Translations under genes and position numbers: made by a program | The notes under the pieces: model-generated | What the model was told of the DNA's origin: nothing | Database searches by the model: none | The model's input: only the letters and a program-made list of their open reading frames with translations | Assembly (NCBI GenBank): GCA_046328225.1 | Contig: JAXLWZ010000010.1 | Location: 76,421-140,420 of the forward strand | Direction of reading: 5' to 3' | Source of the DNA: Amarobacillus sp046328225 | Lineage (GTDB): Bacteria > Chloroflexota > Dehalococcoidia > Tepidiformales > Tepidiformaceae | DNA length: 64,000 nt | Part shown: one piece after another, positions 34,554-42,784 of the stretch | Numbering within the stretch: position 1 is the stretch's first letter | Layout: the number at the start of each line of letters is the position of its first letter

Positions 34554-34988
34554 ATGACTTGCGAGGACGAGGCCGCCGACCTGCTCCGGCGCGCGGGACA
34601 TAAGATGACCCCCCAGCGGCTCATGATCGTGCGCGTGCTCCGCCATGCGCAGGGCCACCTCAGCGCGGCCCAGATCGCCGCCCAGGTCCGCGACGTCTAC
34701 CCCTTCGTCGATGTCAGCACCGTGTACCGCACGCTCGACGTCCTCAAGCGCATGAAGCTCGCCACCGCCACCGATATGGGCGCGGGCGACGTCCTCTTCG
34801 AATGGGCGCCGGAGGAGCCGCACCACCACCTCATCTGTTCGAGCTGCGGCGAAGTCCAGCTCCTCGACCATTCCTACCTCGCCTGCCTCAGCAGCCGCAT
34901 CGATACCGAGTTCGGCTTCGAACCAGATCTCCATCACTTCGCGATCTTCGGCCTCTGCCGCGACTGCCGCGCGGAGCCCGGCGAATGA
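34554..34988 (+). CDS. fur: Fur family transcriptional regulator
   Basis: A 144-residue metal-dependent repressor. The winged helix reads MTPQRLMIVRVLRHAQGHLS, then VSTVYRTLDVLKRM. The dimerisation domain has the metal site EEPHHHLICSSCGEVQ and a second Cys pair CRDC, matching the CxxC...CxxC zinc site of Fur, Zur and PerR. Subtype cannot be fixed from sequence; the iron permease next door favours Fur. The stop overlaps the start of glcD (ATGA), which would put the glycolate oxidase genes in the same message. Confidence 0.85.
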   Translation: MTCEDEAADLLRRAGHKMTPQRLMIVRVLRHAQGHLSAAQIAAQVRDVYPFVDVSTVYRTLDVLKRMKLATATDMGAGDVLFEWAPEEPHHHLICSSCGEVQLLDHSYLACLSSRIDTEFGFEPDLHHFAIFGLCRDCRAEPGE

Positions 34989-36433
34989 CCACCCGCCGCG
35001 AGCTCGTCACCCGTCTCGCCGCCATTTGCGGCGCCCCGAACGTCGTCTGGCGCCGCGAAGACCTGCTCGTCTACGAATACGACGGCACGATCGAGCGCAG
35101 GCAGCCGTACGCCGTCGTCTTCCCCGCTGATGTCTCCGAAACCGCCGCCGTCGTGCGCCTCTGCAACGGACTCGGGATGCCCGTCACCCCGCGCGGCGCC
35201 GGCACCGGCCTCTCGGGGGGCTCCGTCCCCACGCGGCGAGGCGTCGTCATCGGCACCAGCCGCATGCGCCGCATCCTTGAAATCGACCCCGTGAACCGCA
35301 TCGCCGTCGTCGAGCCGGGCCTCCCGAACATCCAGCTCTCCGAGGCGGCCGCCGCCCACGGCCTCTTCTATGCGCCGGACCCGAGCAGCCAGAAGGCCTG
35401 CACCATTGGCGGCAACGTCGCCGAAAACGCCGGCGGCCCCCACTGCCTCGCGCTCGGCGTCACCCAGAATCACGTGCTCGGGCTCGAAGTGGTCACGGCC
35501 GCGGGCGATATCACCTGGCTCGGCGGGCGCGTGCCCGATGCCTTCGGCTACGACCTCCGCGGTGCCTTCATCGGCAGCGAAGGCACCCTCGGCATCGTCA
35601 CGAAAGTCGTGTGCCGCCTCCTGCCCCTGCCCGCGAGCGTCGTCACCCTGCTCGCCATCTTCGATACCGTGCAGGAGGCGAGCGCCACCGTCTCCGCCAT
35701 CATCGCCGCCGGCATGATTCCCGCCGCCATGGAGATGATGGACCGCCTGACCCTCCAGGCCGCCGAGGCCGGCCTCCGCTGCGGCTATCCCGCCGACGCC
35801 GGCGCCGTCCTCCTGCTCGAACTCGATGGCCTCCCCGAAGTCGTCGGTCCGCAGGCTTCGCGCGCCCGCGCCGAATGCCTTGAACGCGGCGCCACCGAAG
35901 TCCGCGAGGCCCGCTCGGCCGGCGAACGCGAACTGCTCTGGAAGGGCCGCAAAGGCGCCATCGGCGCGCTCGGCTGGATCGCCCCCAATTACTACATCCT
36001 CGATGGCGTCGTCCCCCGCTCGAAGCTCGTCGAGGTGATGGCGAGCGTCTCGGCCATCAGCGATGCGCACGGCCTCCAGTGCGCGAACGTCTTCCACGCC
36101 GGCGACGGCAACCTCCACCCGCTCATCCTCTTCGATGAGCGCGTGCCCGGCGCGAAGGACCGCGTGCTCGCCGCCGGGGCCGAGATCATGCGCGCCTGCG
36201 TCGATGCCGGCGGCTCGCTTAGCGGCGAACACGGCATCGGCTACGAAAAGCAGCGCTTCATGCCCTGGCTCTACTCCGAACTCGACCTCGAACACATGGG
36301 CCGCATCCGCGCCGTCTTCGGCAACGAAGGCGACTTCAACCCCTGCAAGCTCCTGCCCGCCGGCACCGGCTGCGGCGAAATGGCACACCAGGAACACGCC
36401 CTCCGCGCCGCCGGGCCCGACGCCTATGTCTGA
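34985..36433 (+). CDS. glcD: Glycolate oxidase FAD-binding subunit GlcD
   Basis: A 482-residue VAO-family flavoprotein oxidising glycolate (or D-lactate). The PCMH FAD domain includes PVTPRGAGTGLSGGSVPTR, CTIGGNVAENAGGPHCL and GYDLRGAFIGSEGTLGIVT. The C-terminal FAD-oxidase domain has VFHAGDGNLHPLILFDE and SLSGEHGIGYEKQRF. It is first of glcD-glcE-glcF with overlapping ends. An alternative label is a D-lactate dehydrogenase with the same three-subunit plan. Confidence 0.9.
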   Translation: MTTRRELVTRLAAICGAPNVVWRREDLLVYEYDGTIERRQPYAVVFPADVSETAAVVRLCNGLGMPVTPRGAGTGLSGGSVPTRRGVVIGTSRMRRILEIDPVNRIAVVEPGLPNIQLSEAAAAHGLFYAPDPSSQKACTIGGNVAENAGGPHCLALGVTQNHVLGLEVVTAAGDITWLGGRVPDAFGYDLRGAFIGSEGTLGIVTKVVCRLLPLPASVVTLLAIFDTVQEASATVSAIIAAGMIPAAMEMMDRLTLQAAEAGLRCGYPADAGAVLLLELDGLPEVVGPQASRARAECLERGATEVREARSAGERELLWKGRKGAIGALGWIAPNYYILDGVVPRSKLVEVMASVSAISDAHGLQCANVFHAGDGNLHPLILFDERVPGAKDRVLAAGAEIMRACVDAGGSLSGEHGIGYEKQRFMPWLYSELDLEHMGRIRAVFGNEGDFNPCKLLPAGTGCGEMAHQEHALRAAGPDAYV

Positions 36434-37598
36434 TGTCGAAAGCGTCCTCGTCTCCGGCCATGCTCCCGAGTCCGTCCTCGTCCCGCGGTCGCTCGACGAG
36501 CTGCGCGCGCTCGTCACGGCCCCCGACCGGCTGACGTTCGTGCCCTCCGGCGGCCGCACCGCGCTCGACCTGGGCGACGCTCCCGCGCGGCCGTTCGCCC
36601 TGCTCGACCTCCGCCAGGCCCTCCGTGGCGAACTCGACCACCAGTCCGACGATCTCACCCTCGTCGCCCCCGCCGGCACGACGCTCGCCGAAATTGACGC
36701 CGCTCTCCGGCCCTCGGGCCAATTCCTCCCGCTGGACCCGCCGCTCGCGCCTTCGGCCACCATCGGCGGCGTCGTCGCGGCGGGCGCCGGTGGCCCCCTT
36801 CGCAGCCGCTACGGCCTCCCCCGCGACGCCGTCATCGGCATGACCATCCTCCGCGCCGATGGCGAACTCGTCCGCGCCGGCGGCCGCGTCGTGAAGAACG
36901 TCACGGGCTACGACATGATGCGGCTCTGGTGCGGCTCCTTCGGCACCCTGGGCATCATCACCAGCGTCGCCCTTCGCGTCCTCCCCCGCCCCGATACCGT
37001 CGACCTCACCGCGGACCTCGCCGGGGACTCCCCCGCCGCGCTCGCCGCGACCCTCGCCGCCGCCGACATTCGCCCCGAGCTCCTCGACGTCATCGAAGCC
37101 GGGGGCCACACGACGGCGCTCCTGCGTGTGCACGCCCTCGCCGCCGATGCCGCCATCCGCGCGACGCCATCCCTCCATTGGAAGCCCGCTCCAGCCGGCC
37201 TGTACGAATCCGCCCGGGACCTCGGCGCGGGCCCGGATACCGCCTTCGCCATCCGCATCGCCGCGCTCCCTTCCCATGCGGAGGGCCTGCTCGCGTCGCT
37301 GCGTGAGCACAACCCAACAGCGATGGTCGCCCGCCCGATGGTTGGCTCGATCCGCGCGGCCTGGTCCGCGTCCGATCTTCCGCCGCTGCGCACCGTCGCC
37401 CCGGCCGTCGAGGCGCTCCGCACGCAGGTTCGCGGCGAAGGCGGTTCCGTGCTCGTCGAGCGCATGCCCCATACCTTCCGTGGCGGCCTGGATGCCTGGG
37501 GCGAACCGCCTCCCTCGTTCGACCTCATGCGCCGCACGAAGGATGCCTACGACCCCGAAGGCCGCTTCAGCGCCGGGAGGTTCATCGGTGGCATCTAG
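36426..37598 (+). CDS. glcE: Glycolate oxidase FAD-binding subunit GlcE
   Basis: A 390-residue second flavin subunit. It shares the PCMH fold with GlcD but is shorter: FVPSGGRTALDLG, PPLAPSATIGGVVAAGAGGP and VKNVTGYDMMRLWCGSFGTLG. The ending DPEGRFSAGRFIGGI is typical of GlcE. The ATG overlaps the GlcD stop by 8 bp. It forms the heterotrimeric membrane-peripheral complex with GlcD and GlcF. Confidence 0.9.
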   Translation: MSDVESVLVSGHAPESVLVPRSLDELRALVTAPDRLTFVPSGGRTALDLGDAPARPFALLDLRQALRGELDHQSDDLTLVAPAGTTLAEIDAALRPSGQFLPLDPPLAPSATIGGVVAAGAGGPLRSRYGLPRDAVIGMTILRADGELVRAGGRVVKNVTGYDMMRLWCGSFGTLGIITSVALRVLPRPDTVDLTADLAGDSPAALAATLAAADIRPELLDVIEAGGHTTALLRVHALAADAAIRATPSLHWKPAPAGLYESARDLGAGPDTAFAIRIAALPSHAEGLLASLREHNPTAMVARPMVGSIRAAWSASDLPPLRTVAPAVEALRTQVRGEGGSVLVERMPHTFRGGLDAWGEPPPSFDLMRRTKDAYDPEGRFSAGRFIGGI

Positions 37599-38877
37599 CC
37601 CCTGGCCCCTTCCCGCCGACGCACCCTCCAGCGCGGACCTCTCCCGCTGCGTCCACTGCGGCCTCTGCATCAACGCCTGCCCGACCTTCGCGGTCACCGG
37701 CCTCGAAGCCGAATCGCCCCGCGGCCGCATCGCCCTCGCGCGCGCCGTGGACGAGGAGGTCATTCCCCTGACCGCGGCCGTGCAATCGCACTGGGACCTC
37801 TGTCTCCAGTGCCGCGCCTGCGAAGCCGTCTGCCCCAGTGGCGTCGCCTACGGCCGCATCATCGAGCACGTCAAAGCACAGGTCGCGGCCGCCCCCGCGA
37901 AAGACGCGGCGCCGAGACGCATCCGGCGATTCCTCCTTCGCAACGTCGTCGCCCGCCCGCGCGTGCTCGCGGCGGTGGTCGCCCCCGCGCGTTGGTGGGC
38001 CGGTTCCCTGCCGCGGCGCGCCCTCCGCAAGTCCGGCGTGCGATGGCTGCCCTCGCGCCTGGCCGCGATGGAGGCGCAGCTTCCCCGGCATCCCGGCCGC
38101 CCGCTGCGCGCGGGTGATTCGCTGCCCGTGCCCGGCGGCGCCTCCACCGAGGCCGTGCTCTTCACCGGCTGCGTCATGGGCGAACTCTTCGGCGGCGTCC
38201 ATCGCGCCACCGCCAGCGTGCTCGCCCGCCGCGGCGTTCGTGCCCTCGCCAGCGAAGGCCAGGGCTGCTGCGGCGCCCTCCATGCCCACGACGGCGACCT
38301 CGCCTTCGCCCGCGACCTCGCCCGGCGCAACATCGACGCCCTCCCCGGCGATGCTCCCATCGTCGTGAACTCCGCGGGCTGCGGTGCCGCCATGAAGGAA
38401 TACGGCCAGCTCCTGCACGCCGACCCGCGCTATGCCGAGCGTGCTGCCGCCTTCGCCGCCCGCGTGCAGGACTTCTCCGAGTTCGTCGCCGCCCTCGATG
38501 CGCCCGTCGCCGGACACCTCCCCGCGCGCGTCGCCTACCAGGACGCATGCCACCTCGCGCACGCCCAGCGCATCCGCGAGCAGCCGCGCGAACTCCTGCG
38601 CGCCATCGACGGCTGTTCCCTGGTCGAAACCCCCGGCGCCGACCTTTGCTGCGGCGCCGCTGGCATCTACAGCCTCGTCGAGCCCGGCATGTCCGCCGCA
38701 CTTCGCACCCGCAAAGCCGATGCCTTCCGGGATTTCGCACCCGATGTCGTCGTGACCGCGAACCCCGGCTGCCAGATGCAGTACGAGGCCGCCGTCCGCG
38801 AAGCCGGCATCGATGCGCGCGTCATGCACCTCGCCGAGGCCATGGACGAAGCCGAACGCAACGCCCGGCGCACCTGA
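37588..38877 (+). CDS. glcF: Glycolate oxidase iron-sulfur subunit GlcF
   Basis: A 429-residue electron-transfer subunit. Two [4Fe-4S] motifs are CVHCGLCINACPTF (about residue 19) and CLQCRACEAVCPSG (about 71). Two CCG domains follow, with EGQGCCGALHAHDG, DACHLAHAQR, and GADLCCGAAGIYS. It carries electrons from the flavin subunits to quinone. The start is a GTG with GGGAGG upstream, inside the end of glcE (11-bp overlap), and it is the last gene of the unit. Confidence 0.9.
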   Translation: MASSPWPLPADAPSSADLSRCVHCGLCINACPTFAVTGLEAESPRGRIALARAVDEEVIPLTAAVQSHWDLCLQCRACEAVCPSGVAYGRIIEHVKAQVAAAPAKDAAPRRIRRFLLRNVVARPRVLAAVVAPARWWAGSLPRRALRKSGVRWLPSRLAAMEAQLPRHPGRPLRAGDSLPVPGGASTEAVLFTGCVMGELFGGVHRATASVLARRGVRALASEGQGCCGALHAHDGDLAFARDLARRNIDALPGDAPIVVNSAGCGAAMKEYGQLLHADPRYAERAAAFAARVQDFSEFVAALDAPVAGHLPARVAYQDACHLAHAQRIREQPRELLRAIDGCSLVETPGADLCCGAAGIYSLVEPGMSAALRTRKADAFRDFAPDVVVTANPGCQMQYEAAVREAGIDARVMHLAEAMDEAERNARRT

Positions 38878-39024
38878 ACCCGCCCCCGCCCGGCATGTGA
38901 CGAGCGCGAGAAGTGGATGTTTCGCGAGGATTTCTCGTAGGGGATTCGCTTTGCACCGCCGGAGGACTATCATGACCGGCGATCACGTACCGGCGGGTAT
39001 GGAACACCGCCAGAAGGAACATCA

Positions 39025-40332
39025 TTGGAACTGCAGAACGCCGTCATCGTTGATGGGGCTCGCTCGGCCTTCGGCCGCGGCGGCCGCGGCAAGCTCGTCG
39101 CCACCCGCCTCGATGAGGCCGGCGCGAGCGTCGTTCGGGCACTTCTCGACCGCAACCCCAAGGTTCGCGCCGAGATGATCGAGGACATCGCGATGGGGAA
39201 CGTCGGCGGCGCCGGCGAACTCGCCGGCATTGGCGCCGACACCGTTGCGCGCCTCGCAGGCCTCCCCTCCGAAGTCTCCGCCATGGACACCAATCGCCAG
39301 TGCGGCTCCTCCATGGAGACCCTCCACCGCATTGCCCAGTCCATCATGGTCGGCGCCACCGAGTGCGGCATCGCCCTCGGCATCGAGCGCATGGGCCGCC
39401 AGCTCGGCGGTGGCGGCGGCGCCCGCGCCACCACCCGCATCACCGAATTCAACAAGCGCCGCCTCGAGCAGACCCCGCTCCAGCGCAACATGGCCTACAA
39501 CCACTTCGAGGACTTCAGCGTCCCCTTCCAGGATGAAATCCTCGACTACTCCCCCGTCCTCTCCATGACCCAGACGGCCCAGAACGTCGCCGAGGTCTAC
39601 GGCCTCTCCCGCGAGGAGATGGACGCCTTCTCCGCCGACAGCCACCGCAAGGCCGTCGCCGCCTACGAGCGGGGCATCTACAAGGACGAGATCATCCCCC
39701 TCGAAGTCGAAGAGCCCGTCTTCGATGCCGAAGGCAACTGGGTCGAGGCCGAGCGCGGCAAGACCATCCTCTTCGAGCGCGATGAGTGCATCCGCCCCGG
39801 CACCAACGTCGAAACCCTCGGCGCCCTCCCGGCCGTCAAGGGCATCGTCAGCCCCACCGGCAGCGAGCTTCGCATCACCGCCGGCAACGCCTGCCCGACC
39901 AACGACGGCGTCAGCGCCGCCCTCATCATGAGCGAGAAGAAGGCCCTCGAGCTCGGCCTTGAGCCCCTCGCCCGCCTCGTCGGCTTCGGCATCGCCGGCA
40001 TCAAGCCGCAGGTCATGGGCCTTGGCCCGATCCCTTCGACGAAGAAGGCCCTGCGCCACGCCGGCATCACCGCCGACCAGATCGACCGCGTTGAGTTCAA
40101 CGAAGCCTTCGCCGCCCAGGTCATCCCGTCCTGCCGCGACCTTGGCATCCCGCTGGACCGCGTGAACGTGAACGGCGGCTCGATCGCCATCGGCCACCCG
40201 CTCGGCGCCACCGGCGCCCGCCTCGTCCTCACCGTCGCCCACGAGCTGCGCCGCAGCGGCGGCCGCTACGGCCTCGCCACCCAGTGCATCGGTGCCGGCA
40301 TGGGCATCAGCACGATCATCGAGCGCATCTAG
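39025..40332 (+). CDS. Acetyl-CoA acyltransferase (FadA-type thiolase)
   Basis: A 435-residue thiolase catalysing thiolytic cleavage of 3-ketoacyl-CoA, or condensation. The nucleophilic Cys is in MDTNRQCGSSMETLH near residue 93. The family blocks NEAFAAQVIPSC, GGSIAIGHPLGATGARL and the second active Cys in ATQCIGAGMGIS are all present. The length is slightly above the usual 390-400 owing to an insertion around residues 128-160. The start is TTG with AAGGA upstream. It is followed by a strong terminator, so it is monocistronic. Confidence 0.9.
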   Translation: MELQNAVIVDGARSAFGRGGRGKLVATRLDEAGASVVRALLDRNPKVRAEMIEDIAMGNVGGAGELAGIGADTVARLAGLPSEVSAMDTNRQCGSSMETLHRIAQSIMVGATECGIALGIERMGRQLGGGGGARATTRITEFNKRRLEQTPLQRNMAYNHFEDFSVPFQDEILDYSPVLSMTQTAQNVAEVYGLSREEMDAFSADSHRKAVAAYERGIYKDEIIPLEVEEPVFDAEGNWVEAERGKTILFERDECIRPGTNVETLGALPAVKGIVSPTGSELRITAGNACPTNDGVSAALIMSEKKALELGLEPLARLVGFGIAGIKPQVMGLGPIPSTKKALRHAGITADQIDRVEFNEAFAAQVIPSCRDLGIPLDRVNVNGGSIAIGHPLGATGARLVLTVAHELRRSGGRYGLATQCIGAGMGISTIIERI

Positions 40333-40355
40333 CACTCGAGTTCGGAACACACGAA

Positions 40356-40379
40356 GGGGGCCGGCAACGGCCCCCTTTT
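40356..40379 (+). terminator. Rho-independent terminator after the thiolase gene
   Basis: A perfect 8-bp stem GGGGGCCG/CGGCCCCC with a GCAA tetraloop is followed by TTTT, 24 bp after the thiolase stop. Confidence 0.85.
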
Positions 40380-40399
40380 CCATGCTCGCCGGAAGCACG

Positions 40400-41206
40400 T
40401 CAGAACGGCAGCCGCATCTCCCCGGCGTGCACGAACGCCCGCCGGACGAACCGCTCGTGCCGCTCGGTCCACCGCTCCCACGCCAGCGAAATCCCCAGGC
40501 AGGCCATCACGATCGCGCCCCCGATCACCATGTCGAGGAAGTAGTGGTTCGCCGTGACCACGATCGCGTACCACATCCACGCCAGGAACACGACCGCGCC
40601 CGCTCGCAGCCACGGCGATCGCCAGCTCCACCACACTCCCACCGTCGCCAGCAAAATCCAGCCGAAATGGTACGAAGGCACCGCCGCGTACCAGTTCGTC
40701 ATCGCGCCCGGCTTCGAACCCCGCAGCCCCTCCAGCGTGTCGCGAAAGCCCAGGACCACCCCCGATTCCACCAGCAGCCGCGGCGGCGTCACCGGATAGA
40801 GGATGTAGAACGGCACGCCCACTAGCGCCGAAAGCAGCAGCGCGTTCCGCAGCACCCGGTACTTCCGCACGCTCCTATGGAAGAACGCGAACCCCAGGAC
40901 CGCCAGCAGCGGCAGGTGCAGGTTCAAATACGTGAAGTCGGCAGCCTTCGTGAGCGCATCGTGCTCAATCGCCGCCCGCTGCCATGCCGCTTCCTTGAAC
41001 ACCCCGAGCGCCCGTTCGAACGCCACGATATCCAGCGCGTTCGCCGTCGCGAGCGCCGGCCGGTCGGTCGGCAGCCCGCGCAGCAGGAAGTACCCCACGA
41101 ACAGCGTGAGGAACACCCCCAGCTCGACCAGGTAGAGAAGGAAAACGCCGGCCGTCTTGCCAAGTGGCCGCGCGCCATGCGATGCGCCCCGGGGTACTGC
41201 CGCCAT
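40400..41206 (-). CDS. PAP2-like membrane phosphatase/phosphotransferase
   Basis: A 268-residue integral membrane protein with about six helices. The PAP2 motifs are present: YAAVPSYHFGWILL (motif with the catalytic His) and VVTANHYFLDMVIGGAI (the second His and Asp). This arrangement matches the bacterial inositol-phosphoryltransferase/PAP2_3 group more than BacA-type enzymes. It probably acts on a lipid phosphate at the outer face of the membrane. It stands alone, convergent with the thiolase. Confidence 0.82.
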   Translation of the reverse strand: MAAVPRGASHGARPLGKTAGVFLLYLVELGVFLTLFVGYFLLRGLPTDRPALATANALDIVAFERALGVFKEAAWQRAAIEHDALTKAADFTYLNLHLPLLAVLGFAFFHRSVRKYRVLRNALLLSALVGVPFYILYPVTPPRLLVESGVVLGFRDTLEGLRGSKPGAMTNWYAAVPSYHFGWILLATVGVWWSWRSPWLRAGAVVFLAWMWYAIVVTANHYFLDMVIGGAIVMACLGISLAWERWTERHERFVRRAFVHAGEMRLPF

Positions 41207-41303
41207 ACCCCATCATCCTAGCGCCCCGGCATCGCCCGCAGAGCGCCGGTTGCCGCCACCGCGCGCACCTGTCGCGGAACCGAAATACTCGCCGCTTGAT
41301 GGT

Positions 41304-42563
41304 TCAGCCGAGACGCAACGCGCGCCGCACATCCGGGTGCTGCAAATCCAGCCGGAACGTCGAAAACGAGCACGCGTTGGGCGCATACCCGCGCCGCTCC
41401 CCCTCATTCTTCAGCACCGTGATGCTCACCATGTTGTTGACCAGGTTCTTCGCCGAATACTCATCCCGGTTCGCCACCCGCATCACCACGTCCCGGATGC
41501 GGTTGAACGTCAGGTAGTCCGTCCCCGGTTTGTTCCGCTCGTCGTTGATCGCCACGATCAGGTCCTCTTGCTGCTGCGGGCTCAGGTCCGAAAACACCAG
41601 CCCACCGTAGTCGTACCGCGCCTGTTCCGTCGGTGGTGGCGCCGCCGCCGAGATCACGTTCTCCGGCTCGTCCGGCAGATAAATCCAGTCGACGAACCCG
41701 CGCGAGACCAGCTTGATGTCCCGGTGCGCGGCCAACCCCTGCACGAACGAGCTCGTCCGACCTTTCACCAGCCGCAGGAAGTCCACCGCCGGCAGCCGCT
41801 TTTGCAGCTCCTGCCCCAGCAGCGACACCGACAGGTCACGTTGCGAACCCCGGTACTCCCGCGTGACCTCCATCACCACCTCGAGGATGTCCGCGACCCG
41901 GCGCTGGTCAAATTCTGGTGCCGTCGCTCCGCCCGCCGAGGCCCGGATGTGCGCCATCGCCGTCTCCGCCGCCTGCGCGATCCCGGGAGATACCTTCCGC
42001 GTCTTCTCCGGCTGCGCTGTCACCGGCGCCGTCTCGTCCAGCGTCCGTTCGACATCGAGGTCGTAATAGAGGACGACGTCCGCCTGGTCCGTGAGCGCCG
42101 CCGCCGTCGTCCACGAAACGCCGATCACCACCACCCGTTTCCCGTGCGGCCGCAGCGTGTTGACGATGTGCAGGAAGCCGTGGTCGCCCGAGACGATGAT
42201 GTAGGTGGAGATATGGGGGAATTGGTGGCTCGCCTCGATGCAGTCCGCCGCTAGCTTCACGTCCACCGAGTTCTTGATCCGCACCTCGCCGGTCGATTCC
42301 GAGTACCGCCGCGTGAGCACGTACACCGGCTCCAGCCCCGCCATGTAGAGGCTCGCCGGGTCGCCCGAATGCACCGGGTCCTGCCAGTCGGCATAGGCTC
42401 GCGCGTAGACGATGCGCCCGAAGCGCTCCGCCGCGTTGCGCAGCGCCGTCACGCTCGGCCGCCGTTCCCGCTGCGCGAGGCTGAACTTGAGATTCTCCCA
42501 GTCCACGAGGAGGGCGACGTCCCCCTGCGTTTGGCCGGCCCCGCTGTCACCGCCGTTCTCCAT
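41304..42563 (-). CDS. NYN (PIN-like) domain protein with C-terminal OST-HTH/LOTUS-type region
   Basis: A 419-residue putative RNase. The NYN domain is at residues about 14-170: VALLVDWENLKFSL with the first acidic residue, KNSVDVKLAADCIEA, and IIVSGDHGFLHIVNTLR. The stretch 215-310 (EYRGSQRDLSVSLLGQEL, then VKGRTSSFVQGLAAH) resembles an OST-HTH RNA-binding winged helix. A further conserved-looking helical segment covers 345-410. Such fusions are thought to act in RNA turnover. Divergent from ftsH across 221 bp. Confidence 0.78.
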   Translation of the reverse strand: MENGGDSGAGQTQGDVALLVDWENLKFSLAQRERRPSVTALRNAAERFGRIVYARAYADWQDPVHSGDPASLYMAGLEPVYVLTRRYSESTGEVRIKNSVDVKLAADCIEASHQFPHISTYIIVSGDHGFLHIVNTLRPHGKRVVVIGVSWTTAAALTDQADVVLYYDLDVERTLDETAPVTAQPEKTRKVSPGIAQAAETAMAHIRASAGGATAPEFDQRRVADILEVVMEVTREYRGSQRDLSVSLLGQELQKRLPAVDFLRLVKGRTSSFVQGLAAHRDIKLVSRGFVDWIYLPDEPENVISAAAPPPTEQARYDYGGLVFSDLSPQQQEDLIVAINDERNKPGTDYLTFNRIRDVVMRVANRDEYSAKNLVNNMVSITVLKNEGERRGYAPNACSFSTFRLDLQHPDVRRALRLG

Positions 42564-42732
42564 GGCGTCATCCTAGCAGGGGCCCCGCCGCCCGGCGGGA
42601 GAAGGGTGGGTAAGTTCCCTTATGGCGCCGAGCCCGCCGTTTCGCTCAAGATGGAAGGCAGGCGGGCCGTCAACGCTGCCGCTCGTGGTGTATAGAAGCC
42701 CTTTCCCCCTCCCCGGGAGGCCCCGGAAGGTC

Positions 42733-42741
42733 TGCTATACT
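42733..42741 (+). promoter_or_regulatory. Extended -10 promoter of ftsH
   Basis: TGCTATACT is an extended -10 element (TG, one base, TATACT). Transcription would begin near 42748, leaving about 37 nt of leader that includes a GGAG ribosome site before the TTG start. Confidence 0.5.
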
Positions 42742-42784
42742 CGCGATAGGCGCGGTTTACCCCACCGCTCACCGGAGTGGCTCA

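Noticed and set aside
34934..37763. Long open frames antisense to glcDEF (over 470 codons each)
   Set aside because: They mirror the strong G/C third-position bias of the real genes, contain low-complexity Gly/Ala/Arg/Asp protein, and have no domains. Treated as shadows.
38945..38973. Promoter before the FadA-type thiolase gene
   Set aside because: A TATCAT at 38968 is plausible as a -10, but the -35 at correct spacing (TTCGCT) is weak and the leader is 45 nt; not strong enough to list.
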